64,000 bases of DNA from Siphonodentalium dalli. Taxonomy: Eukaryota > Mollusca > Scaphopoda > Gadilida > Siphonodentaliidae. The translations under genes were made by a program, and so were the position numbers. The stretch's first letter is position 1. Every line of letters starts with the position of its first letter. Positions 47,440-60,429 of the stretch are shown here, piece by piece. The stretch lies in the NCBI GenBank assembly GCA_032622095.1, contig CP136067.1:201300681-201364680 (forward strand), read 5' to 3'. The notes under the pieces were generated by a model. That model worked only from the letters and a program-made list of their open reading frames with translations, was not told the DNA's origin and made no database searches.

Positions 47440-48300
47440 CATGCATTGTATGTCTACTTTGATCCCGGAAATGGGCGTGTCCAATTTCATCAGTGACCAT
47501 GTCCTTGACCATAACCTCGCTCATATACATGTAGGTATACATGTATGATCATATACTATAGGCATGTGTCTGGACCTCAACCAATCGATTGGTACATGTA
47601 TGTAGGCTTCTTTTATCCTGGAAACAATATGGGCAGGTCTAATTTCACATGCGACTGTCCTTGACATTGACCTACCGGTGGCGCACATACGCTCATATAT
47701 TTCTTGACCTCGACTGATCGTTTGTCCAGATGCTGTATATTTTGTCCAAACGGAGGCGATCATAGAGAAATCCCTAAATAGCGCGGACGAAGTCAGGTAC
47801 ATCAGCTGGTCTATTATATTATATTTTGGAACTTCTGTCTGAATAATTTGTATTTAGTCGGAGTGGCATCTAACTAAACGTGATAATAACTCAGCAACTC
47901 TATAACGCAAATAAAGCTATATCGCAGACAACTCCGTCTTTCTCCATCAGACAGATACTTTATCCAGGTGAAGTGTTCCGCGAAATTATAAATACACGAG
48001 GCCAACAGTTGCAATGCACATATCTCATTGAATTTGTATTGCGCATATTTTGTGTATAAAACCATGTGATAAATTGATGTTTATTTTTGTCACCAATATG
48101 TTGAAACTCTAAACTTGTGTATGATGTATAATGTTAAACTCTCCGTTGCGGAGGAAATAAAGGTAATATATATATAAATTTGGTAATGTACCAAAGGCCC
48201 ACTTTGATCCCGGGAACTCTATGAGTGGGTCCAATTCCATGTGCGACTGTGTCCTTGACTGCGACATCGATATATACTCATACATTGTATACCGGTAGGC
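47440..48300 (+). repeat. Three diverged copies of a 75-90 bp motif
   Basis: ctttgatcccggaa...gtgtccaattt...tgtccttgacc...ctcata recurs at 47457-47527, 47610-47699 and 48203-48287, each followed by AT-rich sequence with palindromic acatgta words. The copies share order but not length. The origin is unknown. Confidence 0.55.
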
Positions 48301-48935
48301 AACGTTGTTCCCTAAATAGCCCGGACGAAGTCAGGCACATCAGTTACTGTACCTGTACATATGTACATGTAGTACATGTATGTACATGTAGTAAGTAATA
48401 ATTTAGAAATAACAGTTACCAAATTATGAAAATTTCCTCAAGAATATACTAATAGTATAGAATAATGATCATATTATGAATACGTTATTTTCCACAAAAC
48501 ACTCTGTGTGAGCAGAGCGTTTGTATATGTACAGCATGTAGATAGTGAGCGATAAGCAAAACACCGTTGCGATTGATTAGGTCGAGAGTGATTCATGGTG
48601 ACCCATTCAACACCAAAATCTGAGATTTAGCTTATTAGCTATACCGGTAATGCGGTATGTTGTATATAACAGTGGCATTTCTAACAAAAGTTCTTATACA
48701 TGTACATGCAGTGGGGGTCTACTCGGTGTTGAGTGTTTTGCTTATCGCATACTATTTACATACATGTATTGTCTGTTTACATAAGATGACGTTTGCTTAC
48801 ATACAATGTAACACAAAGTACTGACATAACAACATGCTGAAATTAATGTGATACATGTATTTATGATTGGTATAAGAACAAGGTTTGTTTATAATATTAA
48901 TTTTGTTTATGGCGGTTTTAATGGACGTGACTATT

Positions 48936-49510
48936 TTAACAGCAATTCCCAGCGCCAACACTTACCCGATCTTTAAAATGATCCTCATGGACATATATCA
49001 TAATTATTTCAAAATTAAATCCATTGGCGCGGGCTACAGGTCGTAATATTCGTCTCATCATCATGAAATTTGTCATGGATGGTAATTGACATGTGGATGC
49101 GAACGAGTCATTTTGGGGGTCGTTCGGCCACAAAACATGGCCGTCAGCAGCCATCTTGGATTTTACTCTTTGCATGACTAAATCATTTGGCGCGGGCTAC
49201 AGGTCGTAGCGTTGGTCAGATCTTCATGAAATTTGTCATGGATGTGAACAATGACATCTTGGATTTCAAAATGCAATCCATTAGCACGGGCAACATATCG
49301 TATATTTTGTCGGATCATCATTAAATTTGTCATGGATGTTAAAATTGACATATAGATGGGAAACGAGTAATTTTGGGGTCTTTCGGCCAGAAAACATGGC
49401 CGCCAGCAGCCATCTTGTATTTTACTCTTTACATGACTAAATCCTTTGACACAGGCTATAGGTCGTATCTTTTGTCGGATCATTATGAAATTTTTGGGGT
49501 CATTTGGGTT
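48936..49510. repeat. Diverged tandem repeat (catggccgccagcagccatctt type)
   Basis: Units contain ggcgcgggctacaggtcgta, tcatgaaatttgtcatggat, cgttcggccacaaaacatgg and cagcagccatcttgga. These recur at 49025-49190, 49191-49285 (shortened), 49286-49440 and a partial unit after 49440. Chance minus-strand ORFs across it repeat the same peptide words (IRPVARANG, FMMMRR), confirming repetition and not coding constraint. Confidence 0.65.
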
Positions 49511-49741
49511 GTAATCTTTGCATAACTAGGTCTTTCAACTTTCCATATTCCTAATCGCCCCATTGACTGTAACACATGAAATTATTCCCTTTCCAAGTTG
49601 AGCTACAGTGTCATTGACACTTTCATAATTACATTTCAGTCAATTCACATTTTCAGCTGCATATACATGTAAACCAATTTCATCATTGTTTTCTTCATTA
49701 AAGGAAATTGCAAATTCATCGTTGATTCCATCATCTCAACA

Positions 49742-50101
49742 TTTCATTAAAGTGAAACTTTATGTTCACACACATCGATTCATTCAGGCAACATTTTCCA
49801 TTTCTACACTGCTCATTGCATTGATCGTCTTCAATGAGTATAATCTATAATTCTACATGTATACCATCGTTAACTATTAAAGTGACATTTCGTTTCCACC
49901 CAATCGATATTTAATTAAAGTGATGATTCATATTCATTACACTTCATTCAATAATTTCCTTTTCTACATCGCTTATTGCATTGATTGCCTTCAGCTAAGG
50001 TAATCTATGTCCGACTCAAATATTAAAGTGATATTCCATTTCCATCCATTAATTCTAAGGAAACTTCTGCTGTGATATATATATATATATATATATATAG
50101 C

Positions 50102-50140
<39 letters not shown>

Positions 50141-50142
50141 AC
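49742..50142. repeat. Diverged 150-170 bp tandem units, then TA/TG microsatellite
   Basis: attaaagtga...ttctacatcgcttattgcattgattgcctt recurs at about 49822 and 49972. At 50072-50142 a (TA)n run with a central AGCT is followed by (TG)n. The TA run is nearly self-complementary. Confidence 0.7.
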
Positions 50143-53100
50143 ATACGGTACCTACTACTGCATTCATGAAAAACTAATCCATTAAAAATTTAAACCTGTA
50201 CTTGTGGTAATGTGATTGCAGTCATCGAGGACCTGTTGGCCTGGCTGAATTCGCTGTGGGATGATGGATCACTTCCATCCTTAAGCTACTTATGCCATTT
50301 AATGGCATTATTTTGTTCTGACGTGCAGGGGTAGATAGGCTTGAGACACCACCACAGTTCAATTCACACAAGGTTCTCAGCTATTATTATCTGATGTTCG
50401 AACTTAAGTCATATGTTTGGACTGATCATAACCATGATTTTAATGCTGGGTTTGAACAGTTCACTAGATGGGCAATGTCAGGTACTACGGTAGTAATCCG
50501 GCTATTGGTGACAATATACGATTACGAATATATCAATCCAAGTTCTAACATGGTATTTGTGTGATGACACAGACATTTCTCCGAGTGGAGTAGCACATGT
50601 AGTACCCTGTACGGAACATCCTATAATTATTGTAATATTGAACTTAATGATCAACTTGGTGGTTGCTCCATTACGTGTTACGTACGATCATATTAATCTC
50701 TCAATCCGTGGTGACATTGGCCACTTTATATTCGTAATAATACACACTGCCTGATAGCCGTTTTTCCAAACGTACTCCACTGTCTTTTTGTGGCATTCCA
50801 TGGTTTGCTTGGGTATTTGAATGAGACAAAGAAAAACATAAACAAAATGAGGATGTTCAAAGTTATTTGCCAGCCGGGTTTTGTAAATGGTCGGACAAAG
50901 TTCAATATATCCCATATTTCAATTAAACGTCTACAAATGATAAAAGTATAAGGGGAAACTGTAGACATAGATTAAATGTATGTTGACCTGACCTCGATCA
51001 ATCTCATCCCATCCTGGTAACCACCTCCAACAATGTTCAGATTGAGATCACTCGACCAGTATGCCAAGTGTCATGCTTTGGATAGTATAGTCATGATTCA
51101 TGCGATTCTTAAGGGACCCGGCTTTGTGTAAGGATTAGGAATGTGCATTTATCCCAGTTAGACGAGAGAACAGGGTTAAAGATGCGTGATAATTCCTCTC
51201 TGTAATATTGGAGCTGCGTGGTCGTGTTATAAAATATATCCTAATTTTGTCCCAGAAACCATTTTCCCCATTAGTAACCTTGACACATGTGGAATATCAT
51301 AGGCGTAGCCCGTGTTTCCATAAGGCGGGTTCGTCGTGTAATTGCAACGGCATAATTTATGCGGAGATCCGCAATGGATGGGACGATATTAGCCCAGCTT
51401 GACCTGATGCCGGAATCATCGCAACACGTTCATACTTTTTGATGACGAACATTATGAATCAGTAACTTCATTTCCCTTCCATGAACTACAATCGAACCAC
51501 TGCACGGGTGGTTCGTGTACGACATATGTATATACTATTCAAGTATTCTCGAATTGGATGAACGCAAATAGTTCAGCAATCGCGAACGGTTCTGGGCTCT
51601 TGCCGATTCTTCAGTTCGCGAACCAAATATCGCGACCCCCAACTAAGCATCAGCATCACAAGAAAAGACCCTAACTGTTCTAACTTGGATATTTCTTCCC
51701 AATAATTCCGTATGAAAGGTTCTGGTCCCCTGTCGATTCTTCAGCCCGACTCCCTACTGGGCGTAACCGTCCTAAGAGAAGACTCAAACTGCTTCGAACT
51801 TGAATCGGATAATGTTTTTGTCTCTTCTGTAAATCGAAAATATGTCACGTGGAGCACGGTGGTCCAGTGCTCAGCGTGTCTTCGCTGTCAACACAGAAAA
51901 ATGAGTTCGCAGCCCGCCGGTGTTTTATTGTGAATTCACACAACATTGCCTTGGACGTTTTGGGCGACGTGCAAGGTCGTTCGCACAGTGTCGACTTCAC
52001 ACTATTCGTGCGTTAACCGAGTACCAATACCAGTCAGCTAGTCATACTGGTGAGTAGCAGATCTCCTTCTGATCAAACTATAGTAAAACATGTAAACAAT
52101 ATGATGGCTGCAGCCATTTCATTGGTTGGCTTGTACAAATGACTGGGCTAATAGTGTCATAACTAAAAGCGTCTTAGAACAATATTACTGAGCGCAATAT
52201 AAAACCGCCATTATTATTTGATACATGTTTCGAATGTGGCCCAAATTAATTTAATGTTGGTAACCCACAATGTCATACATGTTGAGATAACGTGCATAGT
52301 ATAGACAGTGCATGGTCGCACAATAGAGCAATGTTCTTCATATAGCGGGTTCGTCCGAAACCACCGAACCCTAACTAGTTACCCCCATTTGAAATATATT
52401 GATTGGCTGAACAAATTCGGCACTAATATGCAGATTTGCGATGGTGGAAAGGTATTGTGGGACATATAGTTTAAATCACATTATTTAGCCAAAACCGCAG
52501 CAGTTATTTGATCATTATGGCATTTTTCACCCAATATGTGAAGTTTCATGCTTGGGAATAAACATGCAAATACAGTCATAAAATCGTGTTTATCTGTGTA
52601 TGATGGTCCCTTAATTCGGAGTTAGGTCGTGACTGTTGTATTTGAATAACTACAAGGCACATCGGGTTTCGACAGTGGGCTTTTTTAACTTTTCTCAATA
52701 TATTTTTCCATGGAAACCATATTTTATCCTGACAGCCACCCCAATCCATTTATTTCGATCTGATGGTCTCTAATGGGTAATGCATCGTGACTTAATTACT
52801 GCCTCAGATACTATACAACTGAAAACTTGATTAAATATAAATGCTGTGACATGTTGACTATGATCGTCTTGTATCAAGTATGTCATATCAAATTGAACGT
52901 GGTGATGGTTTTCAAGTGTTTGTGTATTATGCATGGGATTGCTTTTATGACTAACACGTGTGCTATGCGTAGCGAAATATGAGAAATATATAAAAATATA
53001 TATACAATTATCTTTTTTCCAATAACCTTGACCTTAGCAATAGTGGCCTTTTTCAAATTTTTCTCCAAATATATGATGCCGTTACCATGGAAAACTGATT

Positions 53101-53479
53101 TTATCCCCTCCAAAAAGTTTTTCCTATGGATAAGCAACCTATCTTCAAAGTTTGATGCTTTAGTCACTAACGTCACGATTAAAACCCTAAGGGACTCCTA
53201 TATTAAAGACGCGATCCAGGAATCGTCGATCATCAGTGCATCATTGTGGAACGCGGACAGTCTGATTTAAGTGGACAACTCGGTTTGGGACACCGACACA
53301 ATCGCAAAATCTCAACAGCCGTTCTTGAAATTGGTGTTTTAATATATGATGGCGTCATATTCACGTTTATTCGCGTTTTCACTCTGGAGACTGGGAGCTT
53401 CACCTCTTCGTTTGAGTAATTTTTAAATATTTTTTCGACGTGGATAAATTGTGCTATTCCAGACTAATGCCATTGTACC
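50143..53479. other. No gene recognised; one direct duplication
   Basis: A diverged direct repeat lies at about 51590-51690 and 51717-51806 (ggttctgg...ccgattcttcag...aagacc/gaagactcaaactg). The two overlapping ORFs at 52883-53270 on opposite strands show no domain. I find nothing else supportable. Confidence 0.4.
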
Positions 53480-53935
53480 TTTCAGAAATGCGGAATCTAC
53501 ACTGAGTTATACAAGGAGTTCAGTAGTGGAAATTGGGATGTTAACAATAACTTAGTACCATTCTGTGCAATAGGGGGTGACCAATATCTCGAACATATAA
53601 ACAGGTTTGTTAAAGTGACTGGCGGAATAACTGGCATAAGTCTCAATGAGCTCGCAACCGATTCTTGTCACAGAGGAGGCTTACATATTGACTCGCATAT
53701 CAAAGTCGACCGAAAGTTACCAGCATTCACTAGGCAACTTGGCTATGGAGCGACAAGACAAGAGTATGGCTCTACTTGTCCAATCGTTCCGGGAGTTCAT
53801 ATATCTATTTCAATATGAAGGTTGTGATCTTGTGAATATTGTAACATGGGCCATAATGTCTCAGGATTTAACAGATGACGTCACGAACTTGCATTTGAAG
53901 GACCAGGATATTTATGAAAACATTGTCAACTAGAG
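53480..53935 (+). pseudogene. Upstream part of the PIN-like/CXC gene family, second locus
   Basis: One frame reads FCAIGGDQYLEHINRFVKV, then TGGITGISLNE. This matches in pattern the GGLIGLTES block of the relic at 10150-10240. After a frame slip near 53660 it continues AYILTRISKSTES, MERQDKSMALLVQSFREF, EGCDLVNIVTWAIMS and LHLKDQDIYENIVN to a stop at 53933. The segment therefore corresponds to the N-terminal half of the same family, before the PIN-like core. The rest of this copy lies 4.3 kb downstream at 58290-58954. Function is unknown. The assignment rests on motif order and recall of similar multicopy invertebrate proteins. Confidence 0.45.
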
Positions 53936-54555
53936 GTCAGATTCCATGGAATCAGATATACTTCCATGGTATCCTATTCCATGTGTGTGTTATGCGTATA
54001 TGTGTGTTCCTCTTCACGCGAATGCATATTGGTGTTTTGTGATCCGATGGTGGACTTGCATTGATATTTCGAAATAAGATATATATTCCAAAGGTTTATG
54101 TCATTTGGTTCGACCCACCGTGGATGCTTAATGACAGTCTATTGCATCATGGTCGTGACCAACTGAGCCACCGTTCACCACAGCCAATCAGTTCCTTTTT
54201 ATTCGGATATATTTTAGAGTTAATTATAACCCCTCCCCAAGACGCCCATATCAATTTCAACGGTCACGAAATTTGGCATGTCTGATTATATCGTAATCGA
54301 CATGTAGATCAAAGGGTGTAAAGCATATTAATGTACCATAACTCTGTTATTTCACATTTATTGGATAGTTCTTTCAGTTTCGGATTGAGAATTGTTTAGT
54401 TTTAATGGCGGAGGAAAGACCGCTTGGTTAATTAATTAATTAGTATTTCAGTGCGTCATCGCTGCACTATTCCTGTAGTCATTAACGTTTTTGTAATAGA
54501 GTTAACTGTAATCGAGTGATAACTATATCAAAATCGATAATGCTAGCTGAGTGCT

Positions 54556-55545
54556 TACCCGTCCGCTCTGAAACTAATGTGGTCCTTATATACTACCAAA
54601 CACATGCAGTGTTCAACATATAAAACACTTGATTCGCGATTTGTCATTTTTCCCGTTTACGAGTTTCGGTGGAATTTGCCAAAAAGCCTCGACCCTCACC
54701 GGGGCATATGCCACCTCTCCGTTGGACAGGTTACTTTTATAGTAGAGCGGACATACCTATAGTATATCGGTGAACATATTCATGCATTTGCCTTGCTCCT
54801 TGATAAGTCCGTTTGAATTTGCGTCATAAAGAGTGGCTTTGAATTTGAGTAATATATATCACCCGTTAACAACGTTACAGGCTACCAGGGTTAAACCGTC
54901 CACTCTGAAACTTTGAAAACCGTACTAATCTTGCGTTTAGATACTACTAATCACATCCACTCGTCGAAAAGTTTTTATCTCAATATCTGATTTTCGGAGT
55001 AATTTTCCCCATTTGATTTTCGGTGGAATTTGCCAAATGTGAACCCACCCCGACACAAACACTCCGTTGAGCAGGTTGCGTTTATAGTAGAGAGGTCAAA
55101 TTTTTTAGGCGTATCTACAGTATACCGACTTACATGCCACTGCATTAAACTCGCTCCTTCATTAGCCCGTTTGGATTTTGGGCTAAAAATAGGTTAGTGA
55201 TAGACTACTTAAGTATACATATTTATCTTATATAGCGTTGTCACGAGTAAACCGTTCCATCTGAAAATTAGAAAATCGCACTGTAGATGCGCGTGAACAC
55301 TACCCATCATATGTACTCGTAAAAAAACATTTTCTCGAAGTTTGAATTTTCCCCCCTTTGCAATTTCGTGGAATTTTCCTAAAGTCTCAACCCACCCCGA
55401 CTGGCATTCTCCGTTGGGCAGGTTACTGTTGAAGTATAGCGGTCAAACTTTTGGGACGTACATACAGTATGTCAACGTACCTGCTACGACATTATCTTGC
55501 TCTATAATTAGCCGGTTTAGATTTGGCGGGGAAAATAGGTGCAGT
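54556..55545 (+). repeat. Three diverged tandem units of about 345 bp
   Basis: Landmarks recur in order in each unit: ccgtccgctctgaaact (54560, 54895, 55250), ttcggtggaatttgcc (54664, 55020, 55363), ctccgttggacaggttac (54717, 55066, 55410) and ttgctcc...tta-gcccgtttggattt (54793, 55150, 55497). The order is strictly kept while sequence drifts, as in an old satellite. Frames are broken, so it is not an exon array. Confidence 0.7.
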
Positions 55546-55720
55546 ATTTCCGTATATCCCGTAACGCGGAAAGTCCTGGGAAAAAAAAAATTTAAGCGGA
55601 AAATTCGGGTCCGGATCACTCGTCCAATTCGGAATATGCAATAAAACAGTTAGAGTGCTGGACTTATAAAAAACCAACAAAAAAATCGGTTTATTCATCC
55701 TAGTGTATAGTGTGTCCCTA

Positions 55721-58256
55721 TTTCTGGGCGGTAACTCCTCAGGGAAAGCGCGGACACAAGTTGTGATGCCCGTGGGCAGTAGGGCATATCGAGGTGTGCA
55801 TACGGTCCAATTTTCGATGCTCTGCTCCTTATAATTTCAGAGATAATAAAATGACATTTTTTCATATAAAGGGAGATAACTCCGCGGGGTAAACGCGGAC
55901 AATATGCGTTGTATGCCGATGGGTTAGAACTCATTGACCCAACATACGTACAAACTTTCAGTTCGATACTCCCCGTACTTTCATATATTAAGGCGTTGCA
56001 AAAGTGTCGAGTATAATAACAAATAATAATGAAAAATAATCGTAAAAGGGCCATAACTCCGTCTAGAAACCGTGCACCGGCATGCGGACACCTTTAATTT
56101 AAGTAGACCTTAGATGCCTACAATCGCTAGAGATTTTACGTTCCTACTGCCATTAGTTTCTGAGTATTTTCAAATAAACGGAAAACGGCACCAGTACAAC
56201 AATATACTTCCTTGGTTACACCATGGAAGTATACTAATAGGGACAATCATGAGCTGAAACAATCGCAGTTTTGGGACGTGATATATGAAGTATGGTGATT
56301 ATATGTTGTCCGTAACATGTGTGTGTTGATCTCAAGTATTTGGAAGTGACCACACCCCTGCCTCGAAATTGGGTGACGGGAATGGGAAATTGTCAACCCC
56401 GGTCCAAAATGCGATGTTTGAGGGCCCGTAACTCAGTTATTTTCCAATGGATTTTAAAATTGTTTACAGTATTGTGATCAGCTCCTTAAATAGGTTGTTT
56501 GTTATAAATTTTGTCTGATTCGGAGACGGATAACATTTTGGTTATTGGAAAGAATACGGGTCCAGATTCAAATTTTGAGGGCCCAAATCTCGGCCATTTT
56601 TTAACGGATTTACGATCTGTTTTCAGTTTTGTGATCAGCGTGTATGATTGATGTTATATTCCAAGTTTCATATAATTCGCAGACAAAATAAATTTTGGTA
56701 CCTCGGACTACCCCTCCCCTGACCCCCAACACTGAACCGACACTGGCAAAATGTGGCACACCGCGTGCTCTCTTCAGCCCGCACACACTGGGATATCAGA
56801 TGATATCCTAAGTTCGACATCTTCGGAGGAGATGTGTACACAAACACGTGGTCCCAAATTTGTATAGTTTGAAGGCCCGCAACTCCGCCATTTTTCAATG
56901 GATTTTCGAAATTCTTTCCGTTTCTATATCGATGTGGTGTAGATGTTATATTCCAAGTTTCATCTGATTCGGAGAAGAATAAAAAATTGGTATCCCGGAT
57001 CGCCCCTCCCCTGATCCACAACACTTAACCGACACTGCCAAAATGTGGCACACCGCGTGCTCTCTTCAGACCGTCCGCACTGGGATATCAGATGACATTA
57101 TAAGTTCGACATCTTCGGATGAGATGTGTACACAAGCACATGTGCCCAAATTTGTATAGTTTGAAGGCCCGCAACTCCGCCATTTTTCAATGGATTTTCG
57201 AAATTCTTTCCGTTTCTATATCGATTGGTGGTGTAGATGTTATATTCCAAGTTTCATCTGATTCGGAGAAGAATAAAAAATTGGTACCCCGGATCGCCCC
57301 TCCCCTGATCCACAACACTGAACCGACACTGGCAAAATTTGGCACACCGCGTGCTCTCTTCAGACCGTCCGCACTGGGATATCAGGTGACATCCTAAGTT
57401 CGACATCTTCGGAGGAGATGTGTTCACAAGCACATGGGTCCAAATTGCAAATTTTGAGCGCCCGTAACTCTTGCATTTCTTCTCGGATTTGAAAAATCCT
57501 TCCTGGGATGGGTTTGTTTTCGTTCAGGGAATCCACATACTTAAATAGATGAATGTCAATCAAAACTTATTTTTTTCGAAAATTTGGCCCCCAGCCCAGC
57601 GTCAAAATATATGCCCGACCCTGTCCAATGTTCTTTCTCATACTAAACTGACAACGTTCAACACGACTATGAAATCCAAATGCAGTTATCTGGAATGATA
57701 CGAGAGGACAGCATATTAAATAAAATAGAGGTTTGCCTATTTATGGGCGGTAACTCCTCAGGGAAAGCGCGGACACAAGTATTGATGCCCGTGGGCAGTA
57801 GGGCATATCGAGGTGTCCATACAGTCCAATTTTCGATGCTCTGCTCCTCATAATTTCAGAGATAATAAAATGACATTTTTTCATATAAAGGGAGATAACT
57901 CCGCGGGGTAAACGCGGACAATATTCTTTGTATGCCTATGGGTTAGAACTCATTGACCCCAACATACGTACAAACTTTCAGTTCGATACTCCCCATACTT
58001 TCAGATATTAAGGCGTTGCAAAAGTGTCGAGTATAATAACAAATAATAATGAAAAATAATCGTAAAAGGGCCATAACTCCGTCTAGAAACCGTGGACAGA
58101 TATGCGGATACCTTTAATTTTAGTAGACCTCAGATGCCTACAATCGCTAGAGATTTCACGTTCCTACTGCCATTAGTTTCTGAGTATTTTCAAATAAACG
58201 GAAAACGGCACCAGTATAACAACAATATACTTCCTTGGTTACACCATGGAAGTATA
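55721..58256 (+). repeat. Two 515-bp near-identical blocks flanking a 292-bp tandem array
   Basis: 55721-56236 and 57741-58256 match closely. Each contains three related sub-blocks with a TAACTCC core (gggcggtaactcctc, gggagataactccg, gggccataactccg) and ends in the hairpin TATACTTCC...GGAAGTATA. Between them, units of about 292 bp repeat: ggcccgcaactccgcc at 56874 and 57166, with weaker relatives at 56578 and 57458. Both layers share the gggccNNaactcc word, so they are probably one old family at two scales. Confidence 0.75.
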
Positions 58257-58289
58257 ATTATCGTATTGAGATGATGTGTAGTAGTAATT

Positions 58290-58954
58290 GGATCAAATTA
58301 AGAAAGTCAAGCGTATTACTTGCAAGGGCAACTCTAAAAAGTTAAAAATTACATCTGCCGGTACAACGTTTGAGCTGAAAGAGGACCGTGCACTGTTCGC
58401 CCGCATGCTTGTTGCGCGATCTCGACCGGAAATCAACCTAGAGCAGTGTGTTGGGAAGTATGAGTTGCCCCACGGTCATTGTTTTCGTCTGATGGTATGC
58501 TCTTACCCTGTACTAATAAACGTGACCTTATGATAATTGTGGAGGATTCGCCCAAAATTGTGTCCGATTTGATATCTACTGACTTCACCGACATAACTAA
58601 CGGATGCCACCCCTGTAACCGATATCGAAAGAGACAAGGTTGCAGTTGTCCACGCTGAAGTGTAAGCGCCCCACCAGCCTGCATCCGTCACTACAAGTGA
58701 GGACTTAGATAAATCACAAGCGTGTAACCGTCACTACGTGTGAGTACTTAGATCAACACCTCTTTGACAACATGGACAGGGCGTATTTTGGGAAGTTTTG
58801 GGAGTGTCATGTGATATTCGATCGGTATGATGGTGAAAGCTCCACGACGACGGCAACGAGAATACGGAGACTTGGAGTAATCGAAGTGCGAGCTATCATA
58901 GCTACTAATCTACAACCGATATTGCTCAAAACTGATATTGGATATGTACAATAA
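58290..58954 (+). pseudogene. Middle part of the PIN-like/CXC gene family, second locus
   Basis: From 58288: DQIKKVKRITCKGNSKK, FELKEDRALFARMLVARSRP, EINLEQCVGKYEL. After a slip near 58465 comes PRSLFSSDGMLLPCTNKRD, then LMIIVEDSPKIVSDLIS. After further damage, 58740-58954 reads FDNMDRAYFGKFWECHVIFD then RYDGESSTTTATRIRR, the strand-plus-Asp segment that parallels VVWDRYCEGSTKGSTRE in the relic at 9.9 kb. The order agrees with 53480-53935 being the front half and about 4.3 kb of tandem repeats having split the gene. The acidic QEEAD core and CXC end are not found here. It is a pseudogene with several stops. Confidence 0.5.
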
Positions 58955-59417
58955 ACAATTTTATATGACTTTGAAGGGTGTTTTAGTCCGTTATGGGCAT
59001 TACTAAAACGTTAGTATGGACCAACAGCTCTAGCTCTAGTCAAGGATCGTCAGATGATGGGGTTTCCATCGTATAATGATCGGACTTTAGTTTGTTGCAT
59101 AATGGCCAACAACCTGGGCCGATATGATATTCTAGTGGTAAGTGATGAGTGATTCAGATCTTCAGTAGATAATTGTTATTGAGAGAGAGAGATAATTTAT
59201 TGACAAAGAGCAACTCCAACAAAATATGCACAAATAATAATGAAGATAATAAAGTTAATACAGATTAAAAGAAAATAAAAAAAAATCTATGCTAACCCAT
59301 CTGGGATAACTATCCACCAGATGGGCTGAGTGCTCCTTGCCTGGGGAGGGCATATCCAATAATTGGCTGTCTTACTGACCACCCCAACCAAAAATTATAA
59401 AGTACAGTCAAACTTTG
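58955..59417. other. Possible retroelement tail, minus strand
   Basis: gagagagagataatttattgacaaagagc near 59180, read on the minus strand, is a gctctttgtcaataaattat-type 3' end with AATAAA and a (TC)n run. It may be the 3' end of another retroelement. Nothing else is recognised. Confidence 0.3.
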
Positions 59418-59421
59418 TTAA

Positions 59422-59813
59422 CCCTTTACCCAACAGAAGGGTCCTGTGCCAATGCATTCTCTTATATATGCGAGTCGACCATAGGTCGCCTCGCATATAT
59501 AAGAGAATGCATTGGCTTAACACATTAAAAATTATAAAATTGTTAAAGAATGTAAGAAAAAATGGTAAAAAGTGTTAAAAAAAGATTTTTTTTAGGCCAA
59601 TGCATTCTCTTATATATGCGAGGCGACCTATGGTCGACTCGCATATATAAGAGAATGCATTGGCACAGGGCATAACTGTAACTATCACAATGTGGTCAAT
59701 GAGCCGGTTCCAATGATATCCATATTTGTATGGTTTTATTGAGACAGACCCAAGATATTTTAGGCTGTTGAAGCTTTATTTGGCCGGTTTTGGCCGGTTT
59801 GTTGGGTAAAGGG
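59422..59813. mobile_element. piggyBac-like MITE enclosing two 67-bp palindromes
   Basis: The ends CCCTTTACCCAACA and TGTTGGGTAAAGGG are a perfect 14-bp inverted repeat, flanked by TTAA on both sides (59418-59421, 59814-59817). TTAA targeting and CCC-starting ends are the piggyBac habit. Inside are two oppositely oriented copies of the 67-bp palindrome (59449-59515, 59597-59663) separated by an AT-rich spacer. 392 bp, no transposase. Confidence 0.82.
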
Positions 59814-60429
59814 TTAATTGTGATGTGGCAATATCAAGCATCGATGGTGACAGCAACAATGGTACATAAATAAATATATGAGCGTAAGTAAATAACATGG
59901 AGTACTCTGTCAATAAGTAAATCGCATGGTGAAGATCCATGTAAAACTCCCAAGAGCGATTCCTAACTGCCGATCTCGTTCTCAGAAATCCCCCACGTTT
60001 ATATCTCCAATCATGGCTCGCTGACCGCCATGCACCCAGGCCAGGTCAGAGTCGTGTCCATATAGACAAAGAAAGGTCAGAGGAAGGTTACACACCAGCG
60101 ATGGACAAAGGAGAGGTCAGAAGCAGGCTAATTAATGTTACGTAATGAGGCAATCCAACTGACCAAATATATGTTAGGTTAAAAGTGCATGGAATGTAAT
60201 TACTAAGTCTAAGGAATGCCGAAAGAAAGTTCCGTGCCATCAGGGATGTTACCTGTACATGTAGGTGGTGTATATTATGTATCAAGTTGCTATTCTAGAT
60301 ACCATGTCCACTTTGACACCATTAAATCACCATTTAAATTTCAACGTTTTCAATAGCAGAACATAATTATATCGTATCGATGACCCAATTAATAAGATGG
60401 CCAGACATCGACATTCGAAAGAAGAAAGT

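Noticed and set aside
46532-47496. Ser/Phe/Val-rich overlapping ORFs resembling membrane proteins
   Set aside because: Three frames are open over the same CGTC simple repeat; hydrophobicity is a composition effect.
50072-50142. Replication-origin-like TA tract
   Set aside because: A plain (TA)n/(TG)n microsatellite explains it; there are no accompanying motifs.
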